A stretch of 64,000 nucleotides of DNA from VRUE01 sp963703175. GTDB lineage: Bacteria > Actinomycetota > Thermoleophilia > Solirubrobacterales > 70-9. Shown here piece by piece: positions 23,560 through 32,042 of this stretch. The stretch spans positions 682,001-746,000 of the forward strand of contig OY969794.1 in the NCBI GenBank assembly GCA_963703175.1, given 5' to 3'. Within the stretch, counting starts at the first letter, position 1, and each line of letters opens with the position of its first letter. Both the position numbers and the translations under genes were made by a program. The notes below the pieces were generated by a model. It did no database searches and was not told the origin of the DNA. It saw nothing but the letters and a program-made list of their open reading frames with translations.

Positions 23560-25967
23560 CAGTGGACCACCTTGAACTTGCGCTTGCTCGGCTTCGGCTG
23601 CGCGATGCCACCGCCGTTGATGCCCTTGACTTGGAACGCGTGCTTGCCGAGGTGCAGCTTCTTCAGCTTGATCGGCGAGCTGCACGGCTTCCAGGCACCC
23701 CGATCGACCTTGCAACGAAAGGTGGTGTCGAGCTGTTCGGTCGTGTCGGTGAACTGGAAGACCGGCCGGCGGATTCGGGTCTTGAACGCGGGTCCGAAGG
23801 TGATCCGCGTCTGCGGGATCGCGTATGGGATGCGGACAAGCGGCCCCGGCGCAGGAGCTTCTTTCAGCTTCGGCTTCTGGAGCGGAGTGCTTTCGCCGTC
23901 GAACGATTCTTCTTCCCCTTCTTCTTCTATTTGTCGGTAGAAAACTTCGCCCGAACAAGGGGATACGAAGCCGTCCGCTTCGGCGATGGCGCGGAACGTG
24001 GTTTTGGATTCCACCGCGACTTTTACCGCTATGCCCGGTGCTTCGAGCTCGGCAGCGGAACCAGTCGCAATCGGTTCGCCCGTGCAGTTCGAGGAGGTGT
24101 AGAGCTTGATCGCGGCGCTTTCGACAGGCTCGGAGCCGAGCACGCGGATCGTCGTCGCCGGATCGGGCGATTCGGGGTCGGTGCCGAGCAGCAGCGGCCC
24201 CGGCGGCGCCAGTTCGGCTTCCAGTTCGGCGTCGTTGCCGCGCGAGACCAGCAACGTGCCGCCGCCCGAGCGCATGTAAACGTCTTCGCCGCTGTCGGAG
24301 TCTTCGGCCGTCAGCTGCTCCTTGCTGACGAAGAAGGCCGTATCGCCATCCGCAGACACGCCCTGCAGCTGGGCATCGAAGGCGCCGTTGCCGCTATAGG
24401 GGCCACTCCCGGTCAGCTGGCCGGCCGAGACGAGCGTCGTCGCGCCGCCGCTGCGCTCGTAGACGTCGGTCTTTTCGTCGCGGTCGCCCGGCCCGGTGGA
24501 ATCCCCGAGGGCGGGCGGCACGAGCGCTTCCGCAGTGACGAAGAAGAGCTGGCCGCCGTCCGCGGATGCGCCGGAGAAGCTGGCGTTGTGTTCACCGTCG
24601 CCGCACAGGGGATCGGTGCAGGTCGGGCCCGGCACCGAGACCAAGGTGATCGGACCGCCCGGCAGATGGCGCGCGTAGACGTCGGCCCGGGTGTCGCCGT
24701 CGCCGGCGATCAGCGCTTCCGCACTACTGAGGACGGCGGTCGAGCCGTCGGCCGAGACCCATTGCAACGCCGCCGGGCTCACGCCGTTGCCACAGTTCGA
24801 TCCCGAACAGGAAGGGTCGCCCGCGGAGACGAGTTCCGTGGTCGTCCCTCCGATCCGGACGTAGATGTCCTGGACCGCGTCGTTGTCGCCGACGACGAGC
24901 TGCTCGGCGCTTGCGAAGAAGACCTCGCTGCCATCGGCCGAGCTGCCTTCGAAGAGGGCGTTGGCCGCTCCGTTGCCCCCGGCCGGGCCGAGCGAGGCGA
25001 GGCCCGCCGTCCCGCCAGACCAGTCGTAGACGTCCTGTGACTGGTCGCTGTCGGGAGCAGAGATCCGTTCGTTGGTCTCGAAGAAAACGTGGGAGCCATC
25101 GGCGGAGATACCGCTGTTGGCTGGTTCGCAGTTTTTCCCGACCGGACACGCTTCCGGGCCGGTGCTCGGCGTCGAGACAAGCTTCGTTTCGCTGCTGGTC
25201 AGGTCGCGCTCGTAGAGGTCCGTTTCGGCATCGCCGTCCGCGGTCGCCAGCGACTCCGCGCTAGTGAAGATCGCCTTCGAGCCGTCGGCGGACGCCCCTT
25301 GGAAGAAGGCCGGCTTGGCGCCGTTGCCGCAGCTGCCGGCACATGGAGTTCCTGCCGCAGATACCAGAGTCGTCGTGCCCGCTTCGAGGTCGCGCAGGTA
25401 GACGTCGGGGTTTTCGTCGCCGTCTTGCGTCGAGAGCTTCTCGCTGCTGATGAAGAAGACGGCGTTGCCTTCGTCGACGACGCCTTCGGAGACCGCCCCT
25501 ACGTCGACGTCACCGTTGCCGCATTCCGACGCCGCGCAAGCCGCGGCGCCGCCGGAAGCCAGCGTCGTCGTGTTCTGCACCAGGTCGCGTACGTAGATGT
25601 CGGTCGCCGTGTCCCTGTCGGTGGCCGTCAGCCGCTCGCGAGTGGAGAAGAAGACCTTTTCGCCGGCGGAGTCGATAGCGAGGAACTGAGCGGCGAAGGC
25701 ATCGTTTCCGCCGGTCGGGCCGAGCGAGGCCTCGCGGGTGACGTAGCCGAGTCCGTCCTCGAAGTCGCGCACGTAGACGTCACGTTGGGTATCGGTGTCG
25801 CCGGCGACGAGCTTGTCGGTGGTGCTGAAGACGGCGACGCCACCGTCGGCGGAGATGCCCTCGTAGTGGGCGTCGGCGGCGCAGGCCGGAGAGGCGCCGA
25901 GCGCCAGGACGGAGATCGTTACGAACGCGCCGAGGCCGGCGCGGAGTTTCTGCTTCGCGAGCATCAT
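23559..25967 (-). CDS. Secreted beta-propeller protein (PD40/TolB-like repeats) in the pilus operon
   Basis: An 802-residue secreted protein. The signal peptide is near residues 1-30 (LGAFVTISVLALGASPACA). It has about ten repeats of the form SADGSxVFFxSxExL - DGDxxxDVYxRD - TTLVS, each probably one propeller sheet with an Asp-rich loop suited to Ca2+. A C-terminal Ig-like module (TTFRCKVDRGAWKPCSSPIK, then LHLGKHAFQVKGINGGG) has one Cys pair. It sits between pilA and the minor pilins and shares its stop with the start of a minor pilin, so it is made with the pilus. An adhesin or pilus-associated surface factor is inferred; no enzyme motif is seen. Confidence 0.85.
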   Translation of the reverse strand: MMLAKQKLRAGLGAFVTISVLALGASPACAADAHYEGISADGGVAVFSTTDKLVAGDTDTQRDVYVRDFEDGLGYVTREASLGPTGGNDAFAAQFLAIDSAGEKVFFSTRERLTATDRDTATDIYVRDLVQNTTTLASGGAAACAASECGNGDVDVGAVSEGVVDEGNAVFFISSEKLSTQDGDENPDVYLRDLEAGTTTLVSAAGTPCAGSCGNGAKPAFFQGASADGSKAIFTSAESLATADGDAETDLYERDLTSSETKLVSTPSTGPEACPVGKNCEPANSGISADGSHVFFETNERISAPDSDQSQDVYDWSGGTAGLASLGPAGGNGAANALFEGSSADGSEVFFASAEQLVVGDNDAVQDIYVRIGGTTTELVSAGDPSCSGSNCGNGVSPAALQWVSADGSTAVLSSAEALIAGDGDTRADVYARHLPGGPITLVSVPGPTCTDPLCGDGEHNASFSGASADGGQLFFVTAEALVPPALGDSTGPGDRDEKTDVYERSGGATTLVSAGQLTGSGPYSGNGAFDAQLQGVSADGDTAFFVSKEQLTAEDSDSGEDVYMRSGGGTLLVSRGNDAELEAELAPPGPLLLGTDPESPDPATTIRVLGSEPVESAAIKLYTSSNCTGEPIATGSAAELEAPGIAVKVAVESKTTFRAIAEADGFVSPCSGEVFYRQIEEEGEEESFDGESTPLQKPKLKEAPAPGPLVRIPYAIPQTRITFGPAFKTRIRRPVFQFTDTTEQLDTTFRCKVDRGAWKPCSSPIKLKKLHLGKHAFQVKGINGGGIAQPKPSKRKFKVVH

Positions 25968-26027
25968 TGCTCTATCGGCTCGAATAGGTCATTCGCTTAG
26001 CCAAAACTGGACGCCTGGCCGAACGCG

Positions 26028-26056
26028 CGAGGGGCGGGCGCAAGGCCCGCCCCTCG
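26028..26056 (-). terminator. Hairpin terminator after pilA
   Basis: A perfect 12-bp stem, CGAGGGGCGGGC (26028-26039) and GCCCGCCCCTCG (26045-26056), with a 5-nt loop. It lies about 50 bp downstream of the pilA stop on the minus strand and about 60 bp before the propeller gene. It has no long T-run. It would let pilA be expressed above the genes behind it. Confidence 0.7.
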
Positions 26057-26104
26057 GCAATTCGGTTCACACTTGGCTAGGCCAAGGTGAGACGGTCAGG
26101 GGCC

Positions 26105-26593
26105 TTAGCTGCCCCAGCCGCCGCTCGGGCAGCCACCTTTGCCTTCTACGCTGCACGGATAGGTAAGGGTGCCGCCTTCGTTTTGGACAGTGAACGTCTG
26201 GGCACCGGAGCCATTGATCGTGATCTTGTAGCCGGTATCGGTCGGGTTGGCTGCGGCACCGGGACCGGTGACCGTCAGACCTTCAGCGCTCGACAGGGTC
26301 GGCTCAATGTCAATCAGTGGTTTGTTTGCCACTCCGGCTACGGTGGCGTTTGAACCTTCGTAGGTGCCGTGGTCGGTGAAGAACGTCTCTATCGCGACCT
26401 GCGCGGAGTGCGCGTACTCCTTGGCCTTGGCGTCGCCGGCCTTGTCCTTCTGGTTGAAGAACGCCGGCAGCGCGATCGCGGCCAAGATTCCGAGGATGAG
26501 CATGACGACGAGAAGCTCGATCAGCGTGAAGCCGGCCTCGCGGTCGCCGTTGAGCCGGGCGCCTACTTTGGCCCGGAGATTCTGGAGAAACAT
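26105..26593 (-). CDS. pilA: Major type IV pilin PilA
   Basis: A 162-residue prepilin, the likely main pilus subunit. The leader is processed at DREAG|FTLIELLVVMLILGILAAIALP, with Phe at +1 and Glu at +5. The globular domain has the usual alpha-beta loop (KAKEYAHSAQVAIETFFTDHG) and a C-terminal Cys pair (YPCSVEGKGGCPSG) forming a small D-loop. Strong ribosome site GGAGG lies 7 nt before the ATG. The 5' leader carries a c-di-GMP-I riboswitch (26664-26745), and a hairpin terminator follows the gene, so it is a separately regulated unit inside the locus. Confidence 0.95.
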   Translation of the reverse strand: MFLQNLRAKVGARLNGDREAGFTLIELLVVMLILGILAAIALPAFFNQKDKAGDAKAKEYAHSAQVAIETFFTDHGTYEGSNATVAGVANKPLIDIEPTLSSAEGLTVTGPGAAANPTDTGYKITINGSGAQTFTVQNEGGTLTYPCSVEGKGGCPSGGWGS

Positions 26594-26663
26594 TAGTGAC
26601 CTCCTATGGTCCTAATCGTTTGCGCCAGAGCCCCGTGTGAAGCCACGTGGTGTCTGTCGACCC

Positions 26664-26745
26664 CGGTGGTAGCCCGGCTGACTCCCCGCAGGGAGTTCCT
26701 GAGGCTTTGCGCCCCCGCCTCACAGCGGGTTTGCCTTTTGCACCG
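26664..26745 (-). promoter_or_regulatory. Cyclic di-GMP-I (GEMM-I) riboswitch in the pilA leader
   Basis: Read on the minus strand, the aptamer shows all GEMM-I hallmarks in order: P1 strand CGGTG, AAAAGGCAAACC, P2 capped by a GTGA (GNRA) tetraloop between CCGCT and GGCGG, then GGCGCAAAGCCTC, P3 (ACTCCCTGCGGGGAGT), AGCCGGGCTACC, and the closing CACCG that pairs with CGGTG. The base matching G20 of the Vc2 aptamer is G, which favours c-di-GMP over cGAMP. It ends about 70 nt before the pilA ATG, leaving room for an expression platform. On/off polarity cannot be read with certainty. Confidence 0.9.
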
Positions 26746-27115
26746 AAGCACTGGCAGATTCATCACAAAGGGCTAATCGACAACACCCGAGATCCCTAAA
26801 TCCCCGAAATTTGGGCTTCATCCGGGGAAAACTCAGGTTCGGACACTCGCCCTACGGGATAACCCGTAAACCCGGCAACCGGGGGCCCGGCGTCGGTCAA
26901 CCATCAGCCCGGGCAGACGACCGGCAGACCGTGATCTGACCCCGCCTCCGCGAGACGCGCGTCGGAGGTATCCAAGTATGCGAGTCGCGGCGCTATAGCC
27001 GCTCCTCGCGCAATTCGTTGAGAATCTCGATGCTGGGGGGCCCTCCTGCAGGCGGCCTATCTGACCGACGGTCCAGCAGGTACGCACGTCGAACCCGGCA
27101 AGGTTGTGAAGCGTG
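26746..27115. other. 370-bp non-coding region between pilC and the pilA riboswitch
   Basis: No supported gene. It must hold the pilA promoter. Small hairpins are present: ACGGG-N4-CCCGT (26854-26867), CCCGG-CAA-CCGGG (26871-26883), CCTCCG-N12-CGGAGG (26945-26968) and GCGGC-N6-GCCGC near 26988. They lie downstream of the pilC stop (27116, minus strand) and could end the pilB-pilT-pilC transcript. No confident -35/-10 pair was found. Confidence 0.5.
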
Positions 27116-28360
27116 TCAGCGGATCTTGTCGTACAAGGCGAAGATCGGCAGATACATCGCGATCACGACGAAACCAACCACACCGCCGACGAAGACGATC
27201 ATGATCGGCTCGATCAGCGAGGTCAGCGCTTTTACCTTGGCGTCGACCTCGTCCTCATAGAAGTCGGCGATCTTGGTCAGCATGTGTTCGAGCTGACCGG
27301 TTTCCTCGCCGACCGCAACCATGTGGCCGACCATCGGCGGAAAGATCGGGTTGCGCTCGATCGGGCCGGCCAGCGAGCCGCCGCGCTTGACTGAGTCATA
27401 GACATCTTCCATCGCCTGCTCAAGGACGATGTTGCCGGCCGTCTCGCCGGTAAGTTTGATCGCCTGCAGCATCGGCACGCCGGCCGAAACCGAGCCGGAG
27501 AAGGTACGTGACCAGCGGGCTAGTGCCACCTTCTGGATCACATCGCCGATTTTCGCCGGCAGGCGCAGGGTGAACCGATCCCATACTTCTTTGCCGGTTT
27601 TCGTCCGCTTCCAGCGGAAGAAAAGGACGAAGCTGATGACCGTCGCCGGAATGAGGATGAACCAGTAGCCGGTAATCGCGTCCGAGGCGGCAACGCAGAT
27701 CTGCGTTGGCAGCGGCAGTTCGGCCTTTTCGCCCGGGTTTTCTTCGGCGATCTGTTCGAAAATGCCGACGAAAACAGGAATCACGAAGGCGACCACGGCG
27801 AGCAGGACGACGATCGCGAAGCCAAAGATCAGCGCCGGGTACATCAGCGCCGATTTGACCTGGCGGCGCAACGAGTCGCTTTTCTCCACCTGGAAGGCGA
27901 TGCGGTCGAGCGCATCCTCGAGTCGCCCCGACTCCTCGCCGGAGCGGACCATCGCCCGGTAGAGGCGATCGAAGACTTCGGGGTGGCGGGCCATCGCCTG
28001 CTCCAGGGTGGAGCCGGCCTCGATATCGGCGCGCACACCGCCGATCGCCTCCTTGATCCGCTCGTCCTGCGTCTGCTCCTCGAGCGTGTGCAGGGTGCGC
28101 AACATCGGCATCCCGGAGGCAACCAGGGTGGCGAACTGGCGCGAGAAGATCGACAGCTCGCGCATGTCGATGCCTTTCCAGGTCTGCCAGAGCTGCTCGA
28201 TCTTGAACGGCTCGCTCTTCTCACTGACGTCAAGGACGATTAGCCCACGCTGGCGCAGCTGCTCGGTCACCTGTGCCTTGGACTCGGCCTCGACTTCGCC
28301 GGCGCTGGCGGCGCCGGCGACATCCATCGCCTTGAAGGCAAAAGTAGTCGCGCCGGCCAT
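27116..28360 (-). CDS. pilC: Type IV pilus inner-membrane platform protein PilC (GspF family)
   Basis: A 414-residue polytopic protein with two repeated GspF domains. The N-terminal domain holds MRELSIFSRQFATLVASGMP and SALMYPALIFGFAIVVLLAVV; the C-terminal copy holds ALARWSRTFSGSVSAGVPML and SLIEPIMIVFVGGVVGFVVI. It is rotated by PilB/PilT to add or remove pilins. Length and domain order are normal. It lies 3 bp after pilT in the order pilB-pilT-pilC and is followed by the regulated pilA unit. Confidence 0.95.
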   Translation of the reverse strand: MAGATTFAFKAMDVAGAASAGEVEAESKAQVTEQLRQRGLIVLDVSEKSEPFKIEQLWQTWKGIDMRELSIFSRQFATLVASGMPMLRTLHTLEEQTQDERIKEAIGGVRADIEAGSTLEQAMARHPEVFDRLYRAMVRSGEESGRLEDALDRIAFQVEKSDSLRRQVKSALMYPALIFGFAIVVLLAVVAFVIPVFVGIFEQIAEENPGEKAELPLPTQICVAASDAITGYWFILIPATVISFVLFFRWKRTKTGKEVWDRFTLRLPAKIGDVIQKVALARWSRTFSGSVSAGVPMLQAIKLTGETAGNIVLEQAMEDVYDSVKRGGSLAGPIERNPIFPPMVGHMVAVGEETGQLEHMLTKIADFYEDEVDAKVKALTSLIEPIMIVFVGGVVGFVVIAMYLPIFALYDKIR

Positions 28361-28363
28361 CGC

Positions 28364-29533
28364 CTAGCCGCCTTGGGTGTAGGAGGGCGGTGCGCCGACG
28401 GGAGTCGGAGCACCACTGGGCGCCGGCGCGGAGGCGGCGTCCATCTGCAGTGCCGCCGGCATCACGGGAGCCCCGCCGAGCAACCGTTTGAGCTCCTCTG
28501 GGACCGAAGCGCGTTGCTCCGCCAACGAGCGGGTGATCGTGCCGGCACGCACCAGACGAGCCAGGTCGGCGTCCATCGTCTGCATGCCGACCGCACCGGA
28601 AGTCTGCACCGCGGCGTAGATCTGGTGCGTCTTGCCCTCGCGGATCAGGTTGCGAATCGCCGGCGTCGGCACCAGGACCTCAGTAGCGACGACGCGGCCG
28701 CGGCCGTCGGCGGTCGGCAACAGCTGCTGGGTGACGATCCCCTGCAGGGCGATCGATAGCTGCGTCCGCACTTGTCCCTGCTGTTGGGGTGGAAAGACGT
28801 CGATGATCCGGTCGACCGTCTGCGCGGTCGACTGGGTGTGGAGGGTGGCGAAGACCAGGTGGCCGGTCTCGGCTGCGGTCAAGGCGGTGGAGATCGTCTC
28901 CAGGTCGCGCATCTCACCGACCAGGATCACGTCGGGGTCCTCGCGCAACGCGGCGCGCAGGCCGAGGGCGAAGTCAGGCGCGTCAGCGCCTACCTCGCGC
29001 TGGTTGACGATCGAGCGTTTGTGTTGGTGCAGGAACTCGATCGGATCCTCGATCGTGAGGATGTGGTCCTGGTTCTCTTCGTTGATCACGTCGACCATCG
29101 CCGCCAGCGTCGTGCTCTTGCCCGAGCCGGTCGGGCCGGTGACGAGGACGAAGCCACGCGGTTTGGCGCAGAGCTCACGCAGGACCTGCGGCACCTTGAG
29201 CGAGTCCAGCGAAGGGATGTCCTGCGGGACGAGGCGGAAGGCGGCGCTGATCGAGCCACGCTGGAAGAAGCAGTTGACACGGAAGCGGGCGACGTTGGGG
29301 ATCGCGTAGGCGAAGTCGAGCTGTTTGCCGGTCTCGAAGCGTTTGCGCTGGTCGTCGTTGAGGATGCTGTAGACGATCTCGCGCGTCTCCTGGCCGGAGA
29401 GCACGTCGAAACCCTCCATCGGAACGATCTTGCCCTTGTCGCGCATCGAGGGCGGCACCCCCGCCGTAATGTGCACGTCGGAGGCCTTCGTCTCGACCAT
29501 GCGGCGCAGAACCTCTGAGAAGTCGACGGCCAT
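28364..29533 (-). CDS. pilT: Pilus retraction ATPase PilT
   Basis: A 389-residue hexameric secretion ATPase. The N-terminal PAS-like domain starts with SDVHITAGVPPSMRDKGKI. Walker A is VTGPTGSGKSTTLAAM, the Asp box is ILTIEDPIEFLH, Walker B is DPDVILVGEMRDLETI, and the His box is ATLHTQSTAQTVDRIIDVFP. The retraction-linked AIRNLIREGKTHQI motif is present, so it is a true PilT type. A Pro/Ala-rich tail of about 30 residues follows. It is located between pilB and pilC. A second PilT-like gene lies at 56770-57897. Confidence 0.95.
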   Translation of the reverse strand: MAVDFSEVLRRMVETKASDVHITAGVPPSMRDKGKIVPMEGFDVLSGQETREIVYSILNDDQRKRFETGKQLDFAYAIPNVARFRVNCFFQRGSISAAFRLVPQDIPSLDSLKVPQVLRELCAKPRGFVLVTGPTGSGKSTTLAAMVDVINEENQDHILTIEDPIEFLHQHKRSIVNQREVGADAPDFALGLRAALREDPDVILVGEMRDLETISTALTAAETGHLVFATLHTQSTAQTVDRIIDVFPPQQQGQVRTQLSIALQGIVTQQLLPTADGRGRVVATEVLVPTPAIRNLIREGKTHQIYAAVQTSGAVGMQTMDADLARLVRAGTITRSLAEQRASVPEELKRLLGGAPVMPAALQMDAASAPAPSGAPTPVGAPPSYTQGG

Positions 29534-29566
29534 AGTCAGCTAGATCGACCCGAACGGCCGATCCCT

Positions 29567-31363
29567 TTAGGCGGTGACACGGACGACCTCCGCGAGGCTC
29601 GTCTGGCCGGCGCGGACCTTGGTCAGGCCGTCCTCACGCAGGGTGAGCATCCCCTCTTCGCGTGCCATCGCGGCGATTTCGGCCTCGGGCGCCTGGGCGA
29701 CGATCATCTCCTTGAGGTGGTCGCTCAGCGCCATCACCGAGTAGATCCCCACCCGGCCGCGGTAGCCGCTCTGGTTGCAGCGCGAACAGCCGACCGGTTC
29801 GTAGGCCTCGACCTCCCCCCCCACCCGGATGTCCGCTTCGGCGAGGACCTGAGGGGGAACGATCGTGCGCTTCTTACAGTGCGCGCAGAGCTTGCGCGCG
29901 AGCCGCTGGGCGACGACGCAGTCGACGGCGGAGGCGATCAGGAAAGCCTCGATCCCCATCTTGGTCAGGCGCGTAATCGCCCCCGGCGCGTCATTGGTGT
30001 GCAGGGTCGTCAGCATCATGTGGCCGGTCAGCGCCGCCTCGATCGCGATCCGCGCCGTCTCGCCGTCGCGAATCTCGCCGACCATCACGATGTCGGGATC
30101 GGCGCGCAGGATCGAGCGCAGTCCGGTGGCAAAGTCGAGCCCGGCCTTGCGGTTGACGTTGATCTGGTTGATCCCGGCCAGCCGGTACTCGACCGGATCC
30201 TCAATCGTGATGATGTTCTTCTCGACGTCGTTGATCTCTTGCAGCGCCGCGTAGAGGCTCGTCGACTTGCCCGAGCCGGTCGGGCCGGTGACCAGCACCG
30301 CACCGTAGGACTGGCGGAAGGCCTCCGCGAAGCGCTTCCGGCCGGTGCCGTCCATGCCCAGTTCATCGAGTGAACGCTGCGCGTTCTCCTTGTCGAGGAT
30401 GCGGATCGTCGCCCCCTCGCCGCGCTGGGTCGGCAGCGTCGTGATGCGCAGGTCGACCCGGCGCTCCTCGACCGTGACGCTGACCCGGCCGTCCTGGGGA
30501 ACCCGCTTCTCGGCGATATTGAGGTCACTCATGATCTTCACCCGCGAGACGACCGCGTTGACCATCCGCTTGGGCACGTGGGCGGCCTCACGCAGCACGC
30601 CGTCGACGCGGAAGCGCACCCGCATCTCCTCCTCGCCGGGCTCGAAGTGGACATCGGAGGCGCCCTCCCCCACCGCCTGGCCGAGGATGCTGTAGACGAG
30701 CTTGATTACCGGCGCGTCCTCGGCGCTTACCTCCATGTCGGCGACTTCAGCCAGTTCCCCGGCTTCGGCCTCGGCCTCGCCCTCGGTCACCGCCTCGCTG
30801 ACGGCGCTCTGCAGCGTGTTGAGGCGGCCGATCAGCGCCTCGATGTCCTCCTCAGCGGCGACGGCGACACGGCAGTCGAGGCCGGTGGCGATCTGGATGT
30901 CGTCGACCGCGAGCACGTTGGTCGGGTCGGCCATCGCAACCAAGAGGGTCTCCTTGTCGTCGAAGCCAACCGGCAGAGCCCGGTAGCGACGCGCGGTATT
31001 GACGGAAATCAGGTTGGCTGCCGCCATATCGACCTGGTAGGCGGAGAGATCTATGTGGTCAAGGCCGTAGCGCTCGGCGACCGCGCGCGAGAGCTGGTCG
31101 GCGGTAATAGCCCCCTGCTCGATCAGCAACCGCTCCGGCGGACGACCGGCGGTCCGCGCGCCCTCGATCGCCTGCCGGGCGACCTCGTCGCCGACGAAGC
31201 CGAGATCAACAAGCACGTCGGTGACGAAACCACTGGATCGCCCACGCGCCCGTGGCGGAGTCAGACCAAGCGTGCCCCCGGCCGTGGGACCCAACGCCGG
31301 CGCGGTGGAGTCACCGGAGTCTGGAACCGGTCGCAGGTGGTTGGGAAATTCCCGCGAGTCCAT
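29567..31363 (-). CDS. pilB: Pilus extension ATPase PilB with N-terminal MshEN-like region
   Basis: A 598-residue GspE/PilB ATPase. Residues 40-180 form MshEN-type units (RPPERLLIEQGAITADQLSR, RYGLDHIDLSAYQVDMAA, ALPVGFDDKETLLVAMADPT); in MshE and some PilBs this region binds c-di-GMP, but several consensus positions differ here, so binding is a hypothesis. Walker A is VTGPTGSGKSTSLYAAL, the Asp box is IITIEDPVEYRL, Walker B is DIVMVGEIRDGETA, and a zinc tetra-Cys site is LCAHCKKR...GCSRCNQSGYRG. It is followed by pilT and pilC. An N-terminal Pro/Ser-rich stretch of about 40 residues is extra. Confidence 0.94.
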   Translation of the reverse strand: MDSREFPNHLRPVPDSGDSTAPALGPTAGGTLGLTPPRARGRSSGFVTDVLVDLGFVGDEVARQAIEGARTAGRPPERLLIEQGAITADQLSRAVAERYGLDHIDLSAYQVDMAAANLISVNTARRYRALPVGFDDKETLLVAMADPTNVLAVDDIQIATGLDCRVAVAAEEDIEALIGRLNTLQSAVSEAVTEGEAEAEAGELAEVADMEVSAEDAPVIKLVYSILGQAVGEGASDVHFEPGEEEMRVRFRVDGVLREAAHVPKRMVNAVVSRVKIMSDLNIAEKRVPQDGRVSVTVEERRVDLRITTLPTQRGEGATIRILDKENAQRSLDELGMDGTGRKRFAEAFRQSYGAVLVTGPTGSGKSTSLYAALQEINDVEKNIITIEDPVEYRLAGINQINVNRKAGLDFATGLRSILRADPDIVMVGEIRDGETARIAIEAALTGHMMLTTLHTNDAPGAITRLTKMGIEAFLIASAVDCVVAQRLARKLCAHCKKRTIVPPQVLAEADIRVGGEVEAYEPVGCSRCNQSGYRGRVGIYSVMALSDHLKEMIVAQAPEAEIAAMAREEGMLTLREDGLTKVRAGQTSLAEVVRVTA

Positions 31364-31377
31364 GCAGGCTCACATTG

Positions 31378-31953
31378 CTATGGGTGGTAGTCGACGGTGG
31401 GGCCCTTGTAGCCAGCGTCGATCACGGCCTGGGCGATGCTCTCCGGGCTCTGAAAGCCATAGCTGACCGACGCGGTGGGCACGGTCTGCTCCAGATGCTT
31501 GGGCGTGACCACGACGAGGGCCGGCACACGGTCGACGCCGACCCCCTCGGTGATTGCGGCGTAGCGCGAGATCTTGGCGGCGGGGACGATGAAGACCGCG
31601 GCGTTGCGGAAGCCGGCGAGCTCGTCGGTGGCGGTCTTGACCAAGCGGTCGTCGATGCCCCCGTCGCGGACGAAGAGTAAGACCGGCGTCTCGTTCGAAC
31701 GCCAGGCGAGCATCAACGGGCGCGGCAGCGGCGGGGCATCCTGACGAGCGGCGGCGAGGGCTGCCCCCAGGCCAGGGGAGGACGCGGATTCGGCCGTCGC
31801 GGTAGTGCTGACCGAAGTCGAGCTCGCGGCCGATTCCCCCCCTTCTTCTTCCCCCCCGCCGCTAGACGAAATGACGAAAAACGCGACGCAGATCAGCAGG
31901 ACGCCGACCACCGCCGCCTGTGCGAGGGGATTGCTGTTGATGGCCTCTCTCAT
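31378..31953 (-). CDS. Membrane-anchored thioredoxin-fold-like protein of the pilus locus
   Basis: A 191-residue protein with a single N-terminal membrane segment (LAQAAVVGVLLICVAFFVIS), a Ser/Thr/Glu-rich linker, and a domain with thioredoxin-like landmarks: PVLLFVRDGGIDDRLV where the CxxC would be, NAAVFIVPAAK, and the cis-Pro motif VDRVPALVVVTP. The active-site cysteines are missing, so it is probably not an oxidoreductase. It lies 14 bp before pilB on the same strand and so likely belongs to the pilus operon. The fold call is by motif pattern and moderate. Confidence 0.7.
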   Translation of the reverse strand: MREAINSNPLAQAAVVGVLLICVAFFVISSSGGGEEEGGESAASSTSVSTTATAESASSPGLGAALAAARQDAPPLPRPLMLAWRSNETPVLLFVRDGGIDDRLVKTATDELAGFRNAAVFIVPAAKISRYAAITEGVGVDRVPALVVVTPKHLEQTVPTASVSYGFQSPESIAQAVIDAGYKGPTVDYHP

Positions 31954-32042
31954 ACGTTCGCTTATCTAGCTCGACAGCAGACGCGCGAAGCTTGAATCGT
32001 GGGCGTGAGAGCGCGACGGAGCGCGCGGCGAACGCGGGCCGT

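Noticed and set aside
26746..27115. tRNA or other structured RNA gene between pilC and pilA
   Set aside because: Several small hairpins exist, but no cloverleaf with T-loop GGTTCGAATCC pattern or CCA end could be assembled.
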